Of a DNA stretch of 64,000 nucleotides, positions 1 to 7,990 are shown piece after piece. Where the stretch lies: positions 58,508 through 122,507 of the forward strand of contig CAJUOU010000004.1 in the NCBI GenBank assembly GCA_910588545.1, in the 5' to 3' direction. The DNA is from an uncultured Christensenellaceae bacterium (GTDB taxonomy: Bacteria; Bacillota; Clostridia; Christensenellales; UBA3700). Numbering within the stretch: position 1 is the first letter of the stretch; the number at the start of each line of letters is the position of its first letter. Position numbers and translations under genes: made by a program. The notes below the pieces were generated by a model. It did no database searches, was not told where the DNA came from, and saw only the letters and a program-made list of their open reading frames with translations.

Positions 1-992
1 GAAGAGAGGAGATATTTAAAGTTCACAGCCGTAACAAACCGTTAGGCCCTGACGTAAGCTTTAAAGTTTTGGCAAGGATGACAAGCGGTTTCAGCGGTGC
101 GGATATCGAAAATCTTTTGAATGAGGCAGCAATTTTGGCAGCCCGTGCAAATAGAAGAGTGATAATAATGGAAGATATTTTGGAAGGTATCAACAAAGTT
201 ATCGCAGGTCCGCAAAAGAAATCACGTACTATTACCGAGACAGATAAGAGAATCACTGCTTATCACGAGGCAGGACACGCAATCATTGCAAGAGTATTGC
301 CGGGTTGTGACGAAGTTCAAGAAGTCAGCATTATACCACGTGGTATGGCAGCAGGTTATACTTTGACAAGACCTGTTAACGATGATAGTCATGTTACTAA
401 AAACAAGCTTAACGATATGGTAAGTATGATGCTTGGCGGTAGAGCGGCAGAGCAAATTGTAATTCACGATATTTCTACAGGTGCATCAAACGATATCGAG
501 CGTGCAAGCGGCATAGCAAGAAAAATGGTTACCGAATGGGGTATGAGCGAAAAGCTTGGCAATATGTTCCTTGGTGGCTCTGGCGAAGTATTCCTTGGAC
601 GTGATTATTCTCAACACACAGCTTATTCCGAGGCTATAGCAGGGCAAATCGATGAGGAAGTTAAATCAATCATTGACGAAAACTATCAAAGAGCTTTGCA
701 AATACTAAAGGATAACAGAAGTATACTTGACAATATGGTAAAAGTATTGTATGAGAAAAATACAATTTACACCGAGGAAGTTGATATGTTGTTTGACGGC
801 AAATCGGCGGAAGATATTATCAAGAGCATTGACGAAAAAATGGCAAAACGCGAGGAGTACAAAAAGACCGCTCCTACTGAGGAAGTAAGTGAAATTTCTC
901 AATATAAAAATCAATTTGACAAAGCTGTTGACAATGTGAAAGAAGGAAAGGACAAAATAGAGGAAAACAGCAACGACAAATTACCATTTTAG
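1..992 (+). CDS. ftsH: ATP-dependent zinc metalloprotease FtsH, 3' part
   Basis: C-terminal 329 residues of the membrane-anchored AAA+ protease that degrades misfolded membrane proteins and short-lived regulators. The gene enters from the left edge. Reading from base 3 gives REEIFKVHSRNKPL, the end of the ATPase core, then the lid segment GFSGADIENLLNEAA. The zinc site HEAGH lies at bases 264-278, and the third metal ligand is the Asp of STGASND (bases 492-494). The tail after about base 840 is Lys/Glu-rich and low in complexity, as is usual for the family. In Bacillus ftsH follows tilS-hpt; here those genes lie 20 kb to the right, so the block is rearranged. A strong terminator follows. Identification is secure; only the start is missing. 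Confidence 0.97.
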   Translation, partial: REEIFKVHSRNKPLGPDVSFKVLARMTSGFSGADIENLLNEAAILAARANRRVIIMEDILEGINKVIAGPQKKSRTITETDKRITAYHEAGHAIIARVLPGCDEVQEVSIIPRGMAAGYTLTRPVNDDSHVTKNKLNDMVSMMLGGRAAEQIVIHDISTGASNDIERASGIARKMVTEWGMSEKLGNMFLGGSGEVFLGRDYSQHTAYSEAIAGQIDEEVKSIIDENYQRALQILKDNRSILDNMVKVLYEKNTIYTEEVDMLFDGKSAEDIIKSIDEKMAKREEYKKTAPTEEVSEISQYKNQFDKAVDNVKEGKDKIEENSNDKLPF

Positions 993-1016
993 TAAATTTT
1001 TATCTTAAAACTTATA

Positions 1017-1046
1017 AAAAGCGATACAATTAAGTATCGCTTTTTT
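1017..1046 (+). terminator. Rho-independent terminator of ftsH
   Basis: Stem GCGATAC (1021-1027) / GTATCGC (1034-1040) with a 6-nt loop, A-run before and six T after. It ends ftsH transcription and also faces the convergent Fic gene. Confidence 0.88.
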
Positions 1047-1104
1047 GTGTTAAAAATTATAATAAAATCAAAATGATTTTATTATAATATATATTTTTTG
1101 CGGC

Positions 1105-2043
1105 TTAAAACATTTGCCAACAATTTTCGGTCATAAAATCTTTTATTTTTTGAGTGTTTTTATTTTCATAAAAATCAATTAAAAGTTTTTTAAACTTCCC
1201 AACATGTTTTTCAGGTATTACAAGTAGCCCTGCACCTTGACTTATTAGGTAATGATTTGCAAAAATTACGGAGGCTCGTTTGTTGCCGTCGTTAAAAATT
1301 TGAGTTTTCATACAGTATAGGCATAAATCAATAGCTATTTGTATAGGCGGTTTTTGACTTGCCAAAATGTCTTGAATATTTTCTTTAACTATGCTTTCAA
1401 TAGGGATTGGCGGAGTATAACTTGAGCCACCTATTGCAACAGGGACACTCCTTATTTGACCGCCATTGCTATAAAACCCTTCATTTACAAGCTTTGCAAT
1501 ATTACAAAGTATATAATAAGATGTTGCACAAGATAATACATCTCTATCTAATATAAATTCCCAAGAATGTTTCAAATTCAATATTTTTTGAATGTCGGTG
1601 GCGGTCATATCATAAACTTTACCATTATCTAAGATAGTTTCAGTTTGAGGGAAAGTTGTAGCAACCCCCTCCAAAACCGCTTGGTCGTAAATGCACGATT
1701 TCATGTTAATGCGAGCAAAAATCAGGTTTTGTTCTACTTGCGGAGAAAGATTGCTTGGCGAGTAACCTAAAGATATCAATTTTTTGTCAAGCAATTTTAT
1801 TTGTTTTTTCAACTCCCTTGCGTCTTTTGAAGTTTTTAATAGTAATAGATATAATTCTTCGGAATATTTATCAACATACTCAGACTTAAGTTTGCCAAGT
1901 TCACGTTTTCGCATATAAAGATATTTACCACTTTGGTTTTCTTTAATTTCGGGAGTGCCACTATACGGCAATAGATTAAGACGTGAAAAAAGCTCTGCCC
2001 GTTGTCGTAACAAATCTTGAACAATTTCAAAAGTTTTTTCCAT
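1105..2043 (-). CDS. Fic/DOC-domain protein with Gln in place of the catalytic His
   Basis: 312 residues. The Fic-like core motif QIFNDGNKR is at residues 248-256. The family signature HxFx(D/E)GN(K/G)R starts with the His that deprotonates the target hydroxyl during AMP transfer, and here that position is Gln (codon CAA). LEGVATT near residue 124 resembles the inhibitory (S/T)xxxE(G/N) helix of self-inhibited Fic proteins but lacks its first Ser/Thr. The N-terminal 100 residues are charged and predicted helical. ATG at 2043 is chosen over an upstream in-frame TTG because AAGGAG lies 6 nt before it. The tandem-HTH gene upstream on the same strand suggests a toxin/antitoxin-like or regulator/effector pair. 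Whether the protein can AMPylate is doubtful from the motif alone. Confidence 0.75.
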   Translation of the reverse strand: MEKTFEIVQDLLRQRAELFSRLNLLPYSGTPEIKENQSGKYLYMRKRELGKLKSEYVDKYSEELYLLLLKTSKDARELKKQIKLLDKKLISLGYSPSNLSPQVEQNLIFARINMKSCIYDQAVLEGVATTFPQTETILDNGKVYDMTATDIQKILNLKHSWEFILDRDVLSCATSYYILCNIAKLVNEGFYSNGGQIRSVPVAIGGSSYTPPIPIESIVKENIQDILASQKPPIQIAIDLCLYCMKTQIFNDGNKRASVIFANHYLISQGAGLLVIPEKHVGKFKKLLIDFYENKNTQKIKDFMTENCWQMF

Positions 2044-2184
2044 ATTCAACTCCTTTTAATTAATATAACAAACATTATTTAGGGAACTTTTTATATTGTT
2101 ATTATAGCATTTTGTTCCCTAAAATGCAAGGGGTTAAACTTTAATTTTTAAAAATTATTTGTTTAATAACTCCAAAAAATGCAA

Positions 2185-2231
2185 AATATGCAATAAAAAT
2201 ATGCAAAAATTGCACTTTTTTATTGCATATT
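2185..2231 (-). repeat. 15-bp perfect inverted repeat with nested palindrome between xre and fic genes
   Basis: AATATGCAATAAAAA (2185-2199) is the exact reverse complement of 2217-2231, and a smaller TGCAA/TTGCA repeat is nested between the arms (2202-2214). It lies between the HTH gene and the Fic gene. It could be an operator for the HTH protein, a terminator or attenuator between the two genes, or both. Confidence 0.6.
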
Positions 2232-2304
2232 ATAAAAAGTTAAAATAAAATTTAATTAGTTTAGTTTTACTTTTTTGCAATTAATATCGATTTTTGTATT
2301 GTTT

Positions 2305-2757
2305 TTAAATTCTGCCTAACATTTTATCTATTGACCCGCCAAGTTCATAGGCTATTGAGATTAGCACTTCGAATTTAGGCAGGCTGCCTTTTTTCCATAG
2401 GCTTAAACTTGTTTCAGTTACAATATTTAATTTAGATAGTTGAAAGTGATTGGTATGGTTTAATTTTAAAAGTCTTTCATACTCGGGATAAAAGCAAGAT
2501 TGATTAAAGCCTTTTTTTAAATTAGGATAGTTAAAGTCGTTTGACAAGCCGGTTATAAAATCAATAGAACAGTTAAAATAATCACAAATTTTTACCACAT
2601 TACTTGTGATAGGTATTGTCCCATTCAAATAGGGCTCAATTTGTGAGTGTTTTAGCCCTACATTATTAGCAAATTCGGTTTTGCTGGCTCCTGTTTTTAT
2701 AAATAAATCTGTAAAGTTTTCGGTAAAGGTTACAAAGTGTTTGGTAATATTAAGCAT
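2305..2757 (-). CDS. Small protein with two tandem XRE-type helix-turn-helix domains
   Basis: 150 residues. Residues 15-72 (KTEFANNVGLKHSQIEPYLN then VVKICDYFNCSIDFITGL) form a canonical HTH_3/XRE fold. Residues 87-148 (FQLSKLNIVTETSLSLWKKG then FEVLISIAYELGGSIDKMLG) form a second, poorly conserved copy. No other domain is present, so it is probably a DNA-binding repressor or antitoxin. It precedes the Fic-like gene on the same strand with a 261-nt gap that holds a long inverted repeat. The ATG at 2757 has GGAG 10 nt upstream. The targets are unknown; the neighbouring palindrome is the obvious candidate operator. Confidence 0.75.
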   Translation of the reverse strand: MLNITKHFVTFTENFTDLFIKTGASKTEFANNVGLKHSQIEPYLNGTIPITSNVVKICDYFNCSIDFITGLSNDFNYPNLKKGFNQSCFYPEYERLLKLNHTNHFQLSKLNIVTETSLSLWKKGSLPKFEVLISIAYELGGSIDKMLGRI

Positions 2758-3069
2758 TATAATTATCTCCGTTTATGAAAAGCAATTATATATTTTTTTT
2801 CTTAATTATACATCAAATTTAATGATTTGACAAGATTATTATCAAATTAGAGCTTAGGAATATTAAAGATTTGAAATGCTATTTAAAAGACTTAATAACA
2901 AGCCAAGACGAAAATGCCAAAGTTATAAATAACAAGGTAAAGAAAAAAGGTTTTTCGGATATTAAAATTCAAATCAAAAAGCAGAAAATCCATTTTTAAA
3001 TATTTAGTGTTATAAGCAAGGGTTAAGAAATATAAAAAAATATCTTAGGGGAAAGTTGTTAAAAAATAC
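2758..3069. other. Intergenic stretch with a start-less open frame (possible gene remnant)
   Basis: AT-rich spacer between the HTH gene and purC. A frame open from about 2828 to 2999 on the + strand reads LRNIKDLKCYLKDLITSQDE, then a Lys-rich end and TAA. It has no ATG and no ribosome-binding site, so it is more likely an eroded C-terminal fragment than a live gene. No other feature is seen. Confidence 0.35.
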
Positions 3070-3098
3070 TTGCTTAAACCCTTAGTTTATAGTAAAAT
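3070..3098 (+). promoter_or_regulatory. Promoter of purC
   Basis: TTGCTT (3070-3075), 17-nt spacer, TAAAAT (3093-3098). The predicted leader is about 25 nt and contains the GGAGG of purC. No PurR box or purine riboswitch is seen. Confidence 0.6.
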
Positions 3099-3130
3099 AT
3101 TTATAGATAATCAATGGAGGTATATATCCT

Positions 3131-3808
3131 ATGAAAATGGTATATAAAGGCAAAACAAAAGATGTTTATTCACTAGAAAACGGTAATTACCTTTTGAAGT
3201 TCAAAGACGATGCTACCGGCGAAAACGGTGTGTTTGACCCGGGTGCTAACACCGTTGGTGTAACTATCGAGGGGTTGGGTATGGATGCTCTTAAACTTAC
3301 AACATATTTTTATACTATGCTTAATGATATGGGTGTTGTTAATCACTTTGTAAAATCAAACTTGGAAGACGGCACTATGGAAGTTAAGCCTGCTAAAAAA
3401 TTTGGTAAAGGATTGGAAGTTATCTGCCGTCTAAAAGCTGTAGGCTCTTTCTTTAGAAGATACGGCGATTACTGCGAAAACGGTCAACCTCTTGACTATT
3501 TTGTAGAGGTAACTTTGAAAGACGATGACAGATGTGACCCACCTATTACAAAGGATGCTTTGGATATGCTTGGCATTTTGTCAAAAGAGCAATACGAAGT
3601 TTTGAAAGCCGATACTATTAAAATTACAAAAATCGTTCAAGATGTTTTGGCAAAGAAAGGTGCTACTTTATACGATATTAAATTTGAGTTTGGTATTGTT
3701 GATGGTAAAGTTATTCTTATTGACGAAATCAGCGGCGGTAATATGAGAGCAATGAAAGACGGCAAATTCCTAGAGCCGCTTGAATATGCACCATTAATCT
3801 TAGGATAA
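3131..3808 (+). CDS. purC: Phosphoribosylaminoimidazole-succinocarboxamide synthase
   Basis: 225 residues. It joins aspartate to CAIR using ATP, giving SAICAR, step 8 of IMP synthesis. The N-terminal GKTKDVY and DDATGENGVFDPGANTVG blocks belong to the ATP-binding SAICAR-synthase fold, and GLEVICRLKAVGSFFRRYG is the substrate loop. The C-terminal IDEISGGNMR replaces the DEISPD found in many PurC proteins; as recalled, this form is common in Clostridia. GGAGG at 3116-3120 precedes the ATG. The gene stands alone, with its own promoter and terminator and no other pur genes nearby, so it may be expressed separately from the main purine operon. Confidence 0.93.
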   Translation: MKMVYKGKTKDVYSLENGNYLLKFKDDATGENGVFDPGANTVGVTIEGLGMDALKLTTYFYTMLNDMGVVNHFVKSNLEDGTMEVKPAKKFGKGLEVICRLKAVGSFFRRYGDYCENGQPLDYFVEVTLKDDDRCDPPITKDALDMLGILSKEQYEVLKADTIKITKIVQDVLAKKGATLYDIKFEFGIVDGKVILIDEISGGNMRAMKDGKFLEPLEYAPLILG

Positions 3809-3820
3809 TAAATAAAATAA

Positions 3821-3846
3821 AAAGAGCTTTTAAAAAGCTCTTTTTT
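3821..3846 (+). terminator. Terminator of purC
   Basis: Stem AAAGAGCTTT / AAAGCTCTTT with a 3-nt loop, running into TTTTTT. Confidence 0.85.
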
Positions 3847-3910
3847 AATTATTTAGTTGTTGACAAGTAAAATGTAACGAGGGAAAGAGGTAATCTAAAA
3901 GATTAAATTA

Positions 3911-3943
3911 ATTAAAAACAAAACCCCTGCTATTTAAGCAGGG
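3911..3943 (-). terminator. Terminator of the YugP-type protease gene
   Basis: CCCTGC (3925-3930) pairs with GCAGGG (3938-3943); on the minus strand a T-rich tract follows. It ends the leftward transcript of the neighbouring protease gene. Confidence 0.7.
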
Positions 3944-3973
3944 AATATTTTTAATTCAAATAAATTATATTGT

Positions 3974-4738
3974 TTAGTCCTTTTTGCGGCTTGCCATTAC
4001 AATCAGCAATATTCTTGCAAACTGAATTAATGTGATTACAAAAGATGCAACATAAGTCATAGCTGCGGTGCGTAAAACTCGGGAAACACCGCGAATTTCG
4101 TTGTCGTCAAGTATCGCCATATCATCCAAAATTTCTTTAGCACGATTGCTTGCATTAAACTCTACAGGCAAAGTAACCAAAGCAAACAAAAGGTTTAGAC
4201 CAAATACTGCCAAAAGTACATAGTAGATTGCCATAGGTACAGGGCTTGATGCAGGAAGAAAAATTGTTAACAAAATGTTAATTATAAGTACCGGTATAAG
4301 CAATTTGGAACTTAAGTTTAGTACAGGCACCAAAGCACTTCTAATTTTTACAGGGGCATAATTTTTTGCATGTTGGATAGCATGTCCCACTTCGTGAGCC
4401 GCAACACCGATTGCCGCTATTGCAGAAGAGTTGTATACGGAATCGGATAACACAACAGTTTTGGAGCGTGGGTCATAGTGGTCGGAAAGTGAGCCGCTGC
4501 ATCTGCCGATTTGCACATCAGTCAAACCTTCGCTGTCAAGTATTTGTCTTGCTACCATATAGGCAGGTATGCCTTTTTTACTGTTGACTTGATTATATCT
4601 ATTAAAAACAATTTTAACTTTTATGGAAACATATAATGCCCATAAAACCGCAGGAATAAAACAAAGAGCGATTATGTATAGAATATTTAACGTCAAATCG
4701 TATGCTGAGCCGGATGCCGCACAAAATAGTGTATTCAT
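3974..4738 (-). CDS. yugP: Membrane-bound neutral zinc metallopeptidase, YugP type
   Basis: 254 residues, Zn_peptidase_2 family. One membrane segment lies at residues 15-42, the zinc site HEVGHAIQH at 115-123, and three more hydrophobic segments follow at about 138-165, 175-195 and 228-250. FNASNRAKEILDD probably supplies the remaining metal ligand region. These proteins are integral membrane proteases of poorly known substrate, spread through the Bacillota. The ATG at 4738 has GAAGG about 7 nt upstream. It is monocistronic and convergent with purC. Family assignment is firm; the physiological role is unknown. Confidence 0.88.
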   Translation of the reverse strand: MNTLFCAASGSAYDLTLNILYIIALCFIPAVLWALYVSIKVKIVFNRYNQVNSKKGIPAYMVARQILDSEGLTDVQIGRCSGSLSDHYDPRSKTVVLSDSVYNSSAIAAIGVAAHEVGHAIQHAKNYAPVKIRSALVPVLNLSSKLLIPVLIINILLTIFLPASSPVPMAIYYVLLAVFGLNLLFALVTLPVEFNASNRAKEILDDMAILDDNEIRGVSRVLRTAAMTYVASFVITLIQFARILLIVMASRKKD

Positions 4739-4854
4739 ATTTTTACCTTCTTTTTTTATTTTCAGATTTTATACGCTTTAATCTGCTTATTACCATTATG
4801 CACAAAATTTTATAAAATGTCTATACTTTCAATGTAAATATAGTGTAAATTTTG

Positions 4855-5763
4855 TTAAAAATTAACTTTTTCAAGCTTATTTTCTTTTATAGAATAAGTG
4901 CATTTTTTGACATTTTCTTTGAAAACCAAAAACATATAGTTGTCATTTATCGGGCAGTTTGGGATGATAATATCCGTTAAATCTTCAAACATTTGCATAA
5001 AATCGTCAATAGATTGCGGGCAAGTTGGGGATAATAGTTCTTTACAGTAGTCGTAATCCTCGGCAAGTATTGCTTGCAAAAAATCATAAGCTATTAGTTT
5101 TTCGTGGCAATGATGTTTGTTTGTGTAGTCAAAATATTCGTTATCGGCAGTGTATTCTTTGCCGTCAAAGGTTAAATGACAGTTGTAAACTCTGCCTTGA
5201 TTGTCGGCGAGCGATATTTTAAATGAAATACCGTTATCGTCAAAGGTATAGCTTTCACATTCCTTATCTATCAAGACAGAGTAATCGTTGTAGTCGTAAA
5301 ACACAACGCACAAATAATGCGGGCACAAAATATAAAACAATACCCCGCTGTCAAGCACTGCTTCCTGCATTTTTTCGGGATATTCTGGGATAGGGACGGA
5401 AATAAAATTGCTGCTGTTTTCTATAAGCAGTTTGGGGATATTGTCCGTATAAATGGTTATTGTATGTTCGCCGAACTCCCGTTGCATTTCTACTTGAGGA
5501 TTGCTTGGCGGTATGTACGGAGCAAATTTGGGTATTAAATAGTACATATTAATATCCAATTTTACATTAGGGATATTGCATATCAGTTTACCGCCGACAA
5601 TTTTTGCGGTAGAACTTATTGGCAAAAACAAAGTTTTATCGTATATAGGCAGAAGGGTAAGAATATAGTTTCTTTCAGCATCCAACTCTATCATACCGCT
5701 TGTATTTTGCGTGCCGTCTACCAAAATTACAAATTGACTGTTATCATAAAATATTTTATACAT
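4855..5763 (-). CDS. Hypothetical protein, unknown family
   Basis: 302 residues. No recognised domain, signal peptide or membrane segment. The sequence is acidic, rich in Tyr, Asp and Ile, with alternating hydrophobic/polar stretches that suggest beta structure in the first 200 residues and a helical end (CHEKLIAYDFLQAILAEDYD onwards). The frame is open further upstream, but ATG 5763 is preferred because GGAGG lies 13 nt before it and the extension would run into the spoVT promoter region. It is divergent from spoVT. Its position beside a sporulation regulator is suggestive only. Confidence 0.6.
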   Translation of the reverse strand: MYKIFYDNSQFVILVDGTQNTSGMIELDAERNYILTLLPIYDKTLFLPISSTAKIVGGKLICNIPNVKLDINMYYLIPKFAPYIPPSNPQVEMQREFGEHTITIYTDNIPKLLIENSSNFISVPIPEYPEKMQEAVLDSGVLFYILCPHYLCVVFYDYNDYSVLIDKECESYTFDDNGISFKISLADNQGRVYNCHLTFDGKEYTADNEYFDYTNKHHCHEKLIAYDFLQAILAEDYDYCKELLSPTCPQSIDDFMQMFEDLTDIIIPNCPINDNYMFLVFKENVKKCTYSIKENKLEKVNF

Positions 5764-5864
5764 ATTAAAAGGTATTCCTCCAATAAATAAAGTATGCAAA
5801 TTTTGAAAAAAAGATAAGAATATTTTTGGTATATTGGCAAAAACTAATTGCAAGGAGGAAATTT

Positions 5865-6374
5865 ATGGCTGGAATTGTCAGAAGAATAGACGAGCTTGGC
5901 AGAATAGTTATTCCCAAGGAGTTAAGAAGAACAATGCGTATTCGCGACGGGGAAGAGTTGGAAATGAACCAAGTTTCGGACAACGAAATAATTATAAAAA
6001 AATTCAGTCAAATGCAAGCATTGCAAGCTTTGGCGGAAGGTTATTCTAAAGTACTGTTTGATTTGTGTGGTGTACAAATCATGATTGTGGATAAAAGTAA
6101 AGTTTTAACACACGAGGGAGGTAAGGAAAGTAAGGAGGGAGAACTTATTTCCAATACTTTGTTTAGTGTGTTGCAGGATAGAAAGCAAACATTAGCAAAC
6201 GAAAATATTCGCATAACCAAAAATGATAGCGGATATTCGGAAGATGTTTATATTCATCCTATACTTGCAGGTGGCGATTTGTATGGTGGTATTATTGCTG
6301 TAGGTGCAATAACAAATGATATTAAGTCCAACATAAAAGTTGCGGGATATTGCTTGGCAAGTCAGCTTGAATAG
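5865..6374 (+). CDS. spoVT: Stage V sporulation protein T, AbrB-type transcription regulator
   Basis: 169 residues. The N-terminal swapped-hairpin AbrB domain (residues 1-50: GIVRRIDELGRIVIPKELRR then GEELEM) is nearly identical to SpoVT/AbrB proteins, and the rest is the size and pattern of the SpoVT GAF-like C-terminal domain. SpoVT modulates sigma-G-dependent forespore genes and acts as a tetramer. ATG 5865 is chosen because AAGGAGG lies just upstream; an in-frame upstream start lacks one. The next gene starts 3 nt after its stop, the same spoVT-flippase-mazG order as in Bacillus (spoVT-yabM-yabN). This is good evidence that the organism forms spores. Confidence 0.93.
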   Translation: MAGIVRRIDELGRIVIPKELRRTMRIRDGEELEMNQVSDNEIIIKKFSQMQALQALAEGYSKVLFDLCGVQIMIVDKSKVLTHEGGKESKEGELISNTLFSVLQDRKQTLANENIRITKNDSGYSEDVYIHPILAGGDLYGGIIAVGAITNDIKSNIKVAGYCLASQLE

Positions 6375-6376
6375 TT

Positions 6377-7990
6377 TTGAGTGAATTAGTAACAGCGACA
6401 AAACCCCGTCAAAAATCGAGGTTAAACAGTTATACTGCGGGCGCAATGCTACTTGCTGCGTCAGGTATGATTGCAAAAATACTAGGGGCTATTTACCGCA
6501 TACCTTTAACCAATCTGCTTGGTGCAGAGGGTATAGGTATGTATCAACTAGTATTTCCCGTTTATGCGTTGATGTTGACCATTTCGTCCGGTGGCATACC
6601 TACTGCCATAAGTAGGCTGGTCAGCGAAAACAAAACGATAGGAGACGGCGATAAGGTTGCTAAAATTATGAAATCTGCGTTTGTTTTGCTTTTCGGATTG
6701 GGTGCGGTCAGCATGCTTATTATGTTTTTGATTTCCGCTCCACTTGCCACATTGCAAAACAATTACAGTATTCGGTATGCTTATTATGTGGTTGCTCCCG
6801 CTATTTTAATTGTGGCGATTTCCGCATATTTTAAAGGTTGGTTTCAAGGTAATATGAATATGTTGCCGACTGCTATTTCGCAGATTGCGGAGCAAGCCTT
6901 TAAAATGATATTCGGCTTGCTTTTCGCATATTTGTTATTGCCTCAAGGTGTGATAAATGCGGTTGTGGGGGCTTTGATTGGACTTACACTTGCGGAATTC
7001 CTTTCCATGCTTATAATGGCGTTACTATTTATAGCAAATAAAGGTAAAGCTATCCCAAAGGTTAGCTTGGATTTGGAGAATACCAAAAATATAGTAAAGG
7101 TAAGTTTGCCTATTATGGCGAGTGGACTTATCTTTCCGATAGTGCAGTTTGTGGATAGTTTGTTAATTGTAAATTTGCTTGTTGGCAGGGGGTTGGCAAG
7201 GGATGTTGCAGTAGGGCAATATGGTATTTTATCCGCACCTGTAAATACGCTTATAAATATGCCGATTGTTATTACTTTGGCATTTGCGGTTGCCATTGTG
7301 CCTATTATAAGCTCCAAAAGGGCGCTGAGAGATGCTGTCAGCATAAAGGACAAATCCGCTTTGGCAGTAAAAATGTCTTTTTTGATAGGCGCACCATGCT
7401 TTGTAGCAATTTTGATTTTGGCAAAGCCGTTGATGATGATTTTATATCCATCGCTTGACAGCAGCAGTATAGAGCTTGCGGCATCACTGCTTATGGTATC
7501 ATCCGTATCGGTAATATTGCTTACTTTATCACAAGTTTTCACATCTTTAATGCAGGCACTCGGAAAAACAGTCAGACCTGTTTTAATACTTTTAATGACG
7601 GCAGTCACAAAAATAGTTTTGGATATTATTTTGATTATGCACTTGGGGATTATGGGTGCGGCACTGTCAAGTGTCATAGCGTATTTCCTTTGCGTGCTTG
7701 TGGGTTGGGTAACAATGTCAAAACTTTTGGGCAATAATGAAAAACTAGTCAAAAATATTAGCAAAATTTTTATAATTAGTGTTATAATAGGATTGATAAT
7801 ATACGGATTGACATTTTTATTGTCAAAGTGGTGGCTTGTACTTGCAAGTGTTGCTATCACGCCGATTGTATATTTTATTTTGGTTTTGTTTTTTAAAGTG
7901 TTTACTAACGATGAGCTGTATTCTTTTCCATTTGGGAAAAAACTTGCAAAACTAGATGACAAAATACACAAAAAAAGTGAGGGTTTATGA
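6377..7990 (+). CDS. SpoVB/YabM-type polysaccharide or lipid-linked precursor flippase
   Basis: 537 residues, MOP-superfamily (MATE-like) exporter with about 14 membrane helices. The N-terminal GMIAKILGAIYRIPLTNLLG and EGIGMYQLVFPVYALMLTIS blocks are diagnostic of the SpoVB/YabM/YkvU group, which moves lipid-linked cell-wall or spore-cortex precursors across the membrane. The start is taken as TTG 6377, the only candidate giving a normal N-terminus. It lacks a good ribosome-binding site and starts 3 nt after the spoVT stop, so translational coupling is likely. It overlaps mazG by 4 nt (ATGA). The position between spoVT and mazG matches Bacillus yabM. Confidence 0.9.
   Translation: MSELVTATKPRQKSRLNSYTAGAMLLAASGMIAKILGAIYRIPLTNLLGAEGIGMYQLVFPVYALMLTISSGGIPTAISRLVSENKTIGDGDKVAKIMKSAFVLLFGLGAVSMLIMFLISAPLATLQNNYSIRYAYYVVAPAILIVAISAYFKGWFQGNMNMLPTAISQIAEQAFKMIFGLLFAYLLLPQGVINAVVGALIGLTLAEFLSMLIMALLFIANKGKAIPKVSLDLENTKNIVKVSLPIMASGLIFPIVQFVDSLLIVNLLVGRGLARDVAVGQYGILSAPVNTLINMPIVITLAFAVAIVPIISSKRALRDAVSIKDKSALAVKMSFLIGAPCFVAILILAKPLMMILYPSLDSSSIELAASLLMVSSVSVILLTLSQVFTSLMQALGKTVRPVLILLMTAVTKIVLDIILIMHLGIMGAALSSVIAYFLCVLVGWVTMSKLLGNNEKLVKNISKIFIISVIIGLIIYGLTFLLSKWWLVLASVAITPIVYFILVLFFKVFTNDELYSFPFGKKLAKLDDKIHKKSEGL

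Noticed and set aside
6943..7971. Long open frame (342 codons) on the minus strand inside the flippase gene
   Set aside because: Antisense shadow of a clear SpoVB-type gene; composition is the mirror of hydrophobic codons, with no ribosome-binding site and no family match. The same holds for 11892-12398, 13672-14229, 20309-20866 and 34011-34676.
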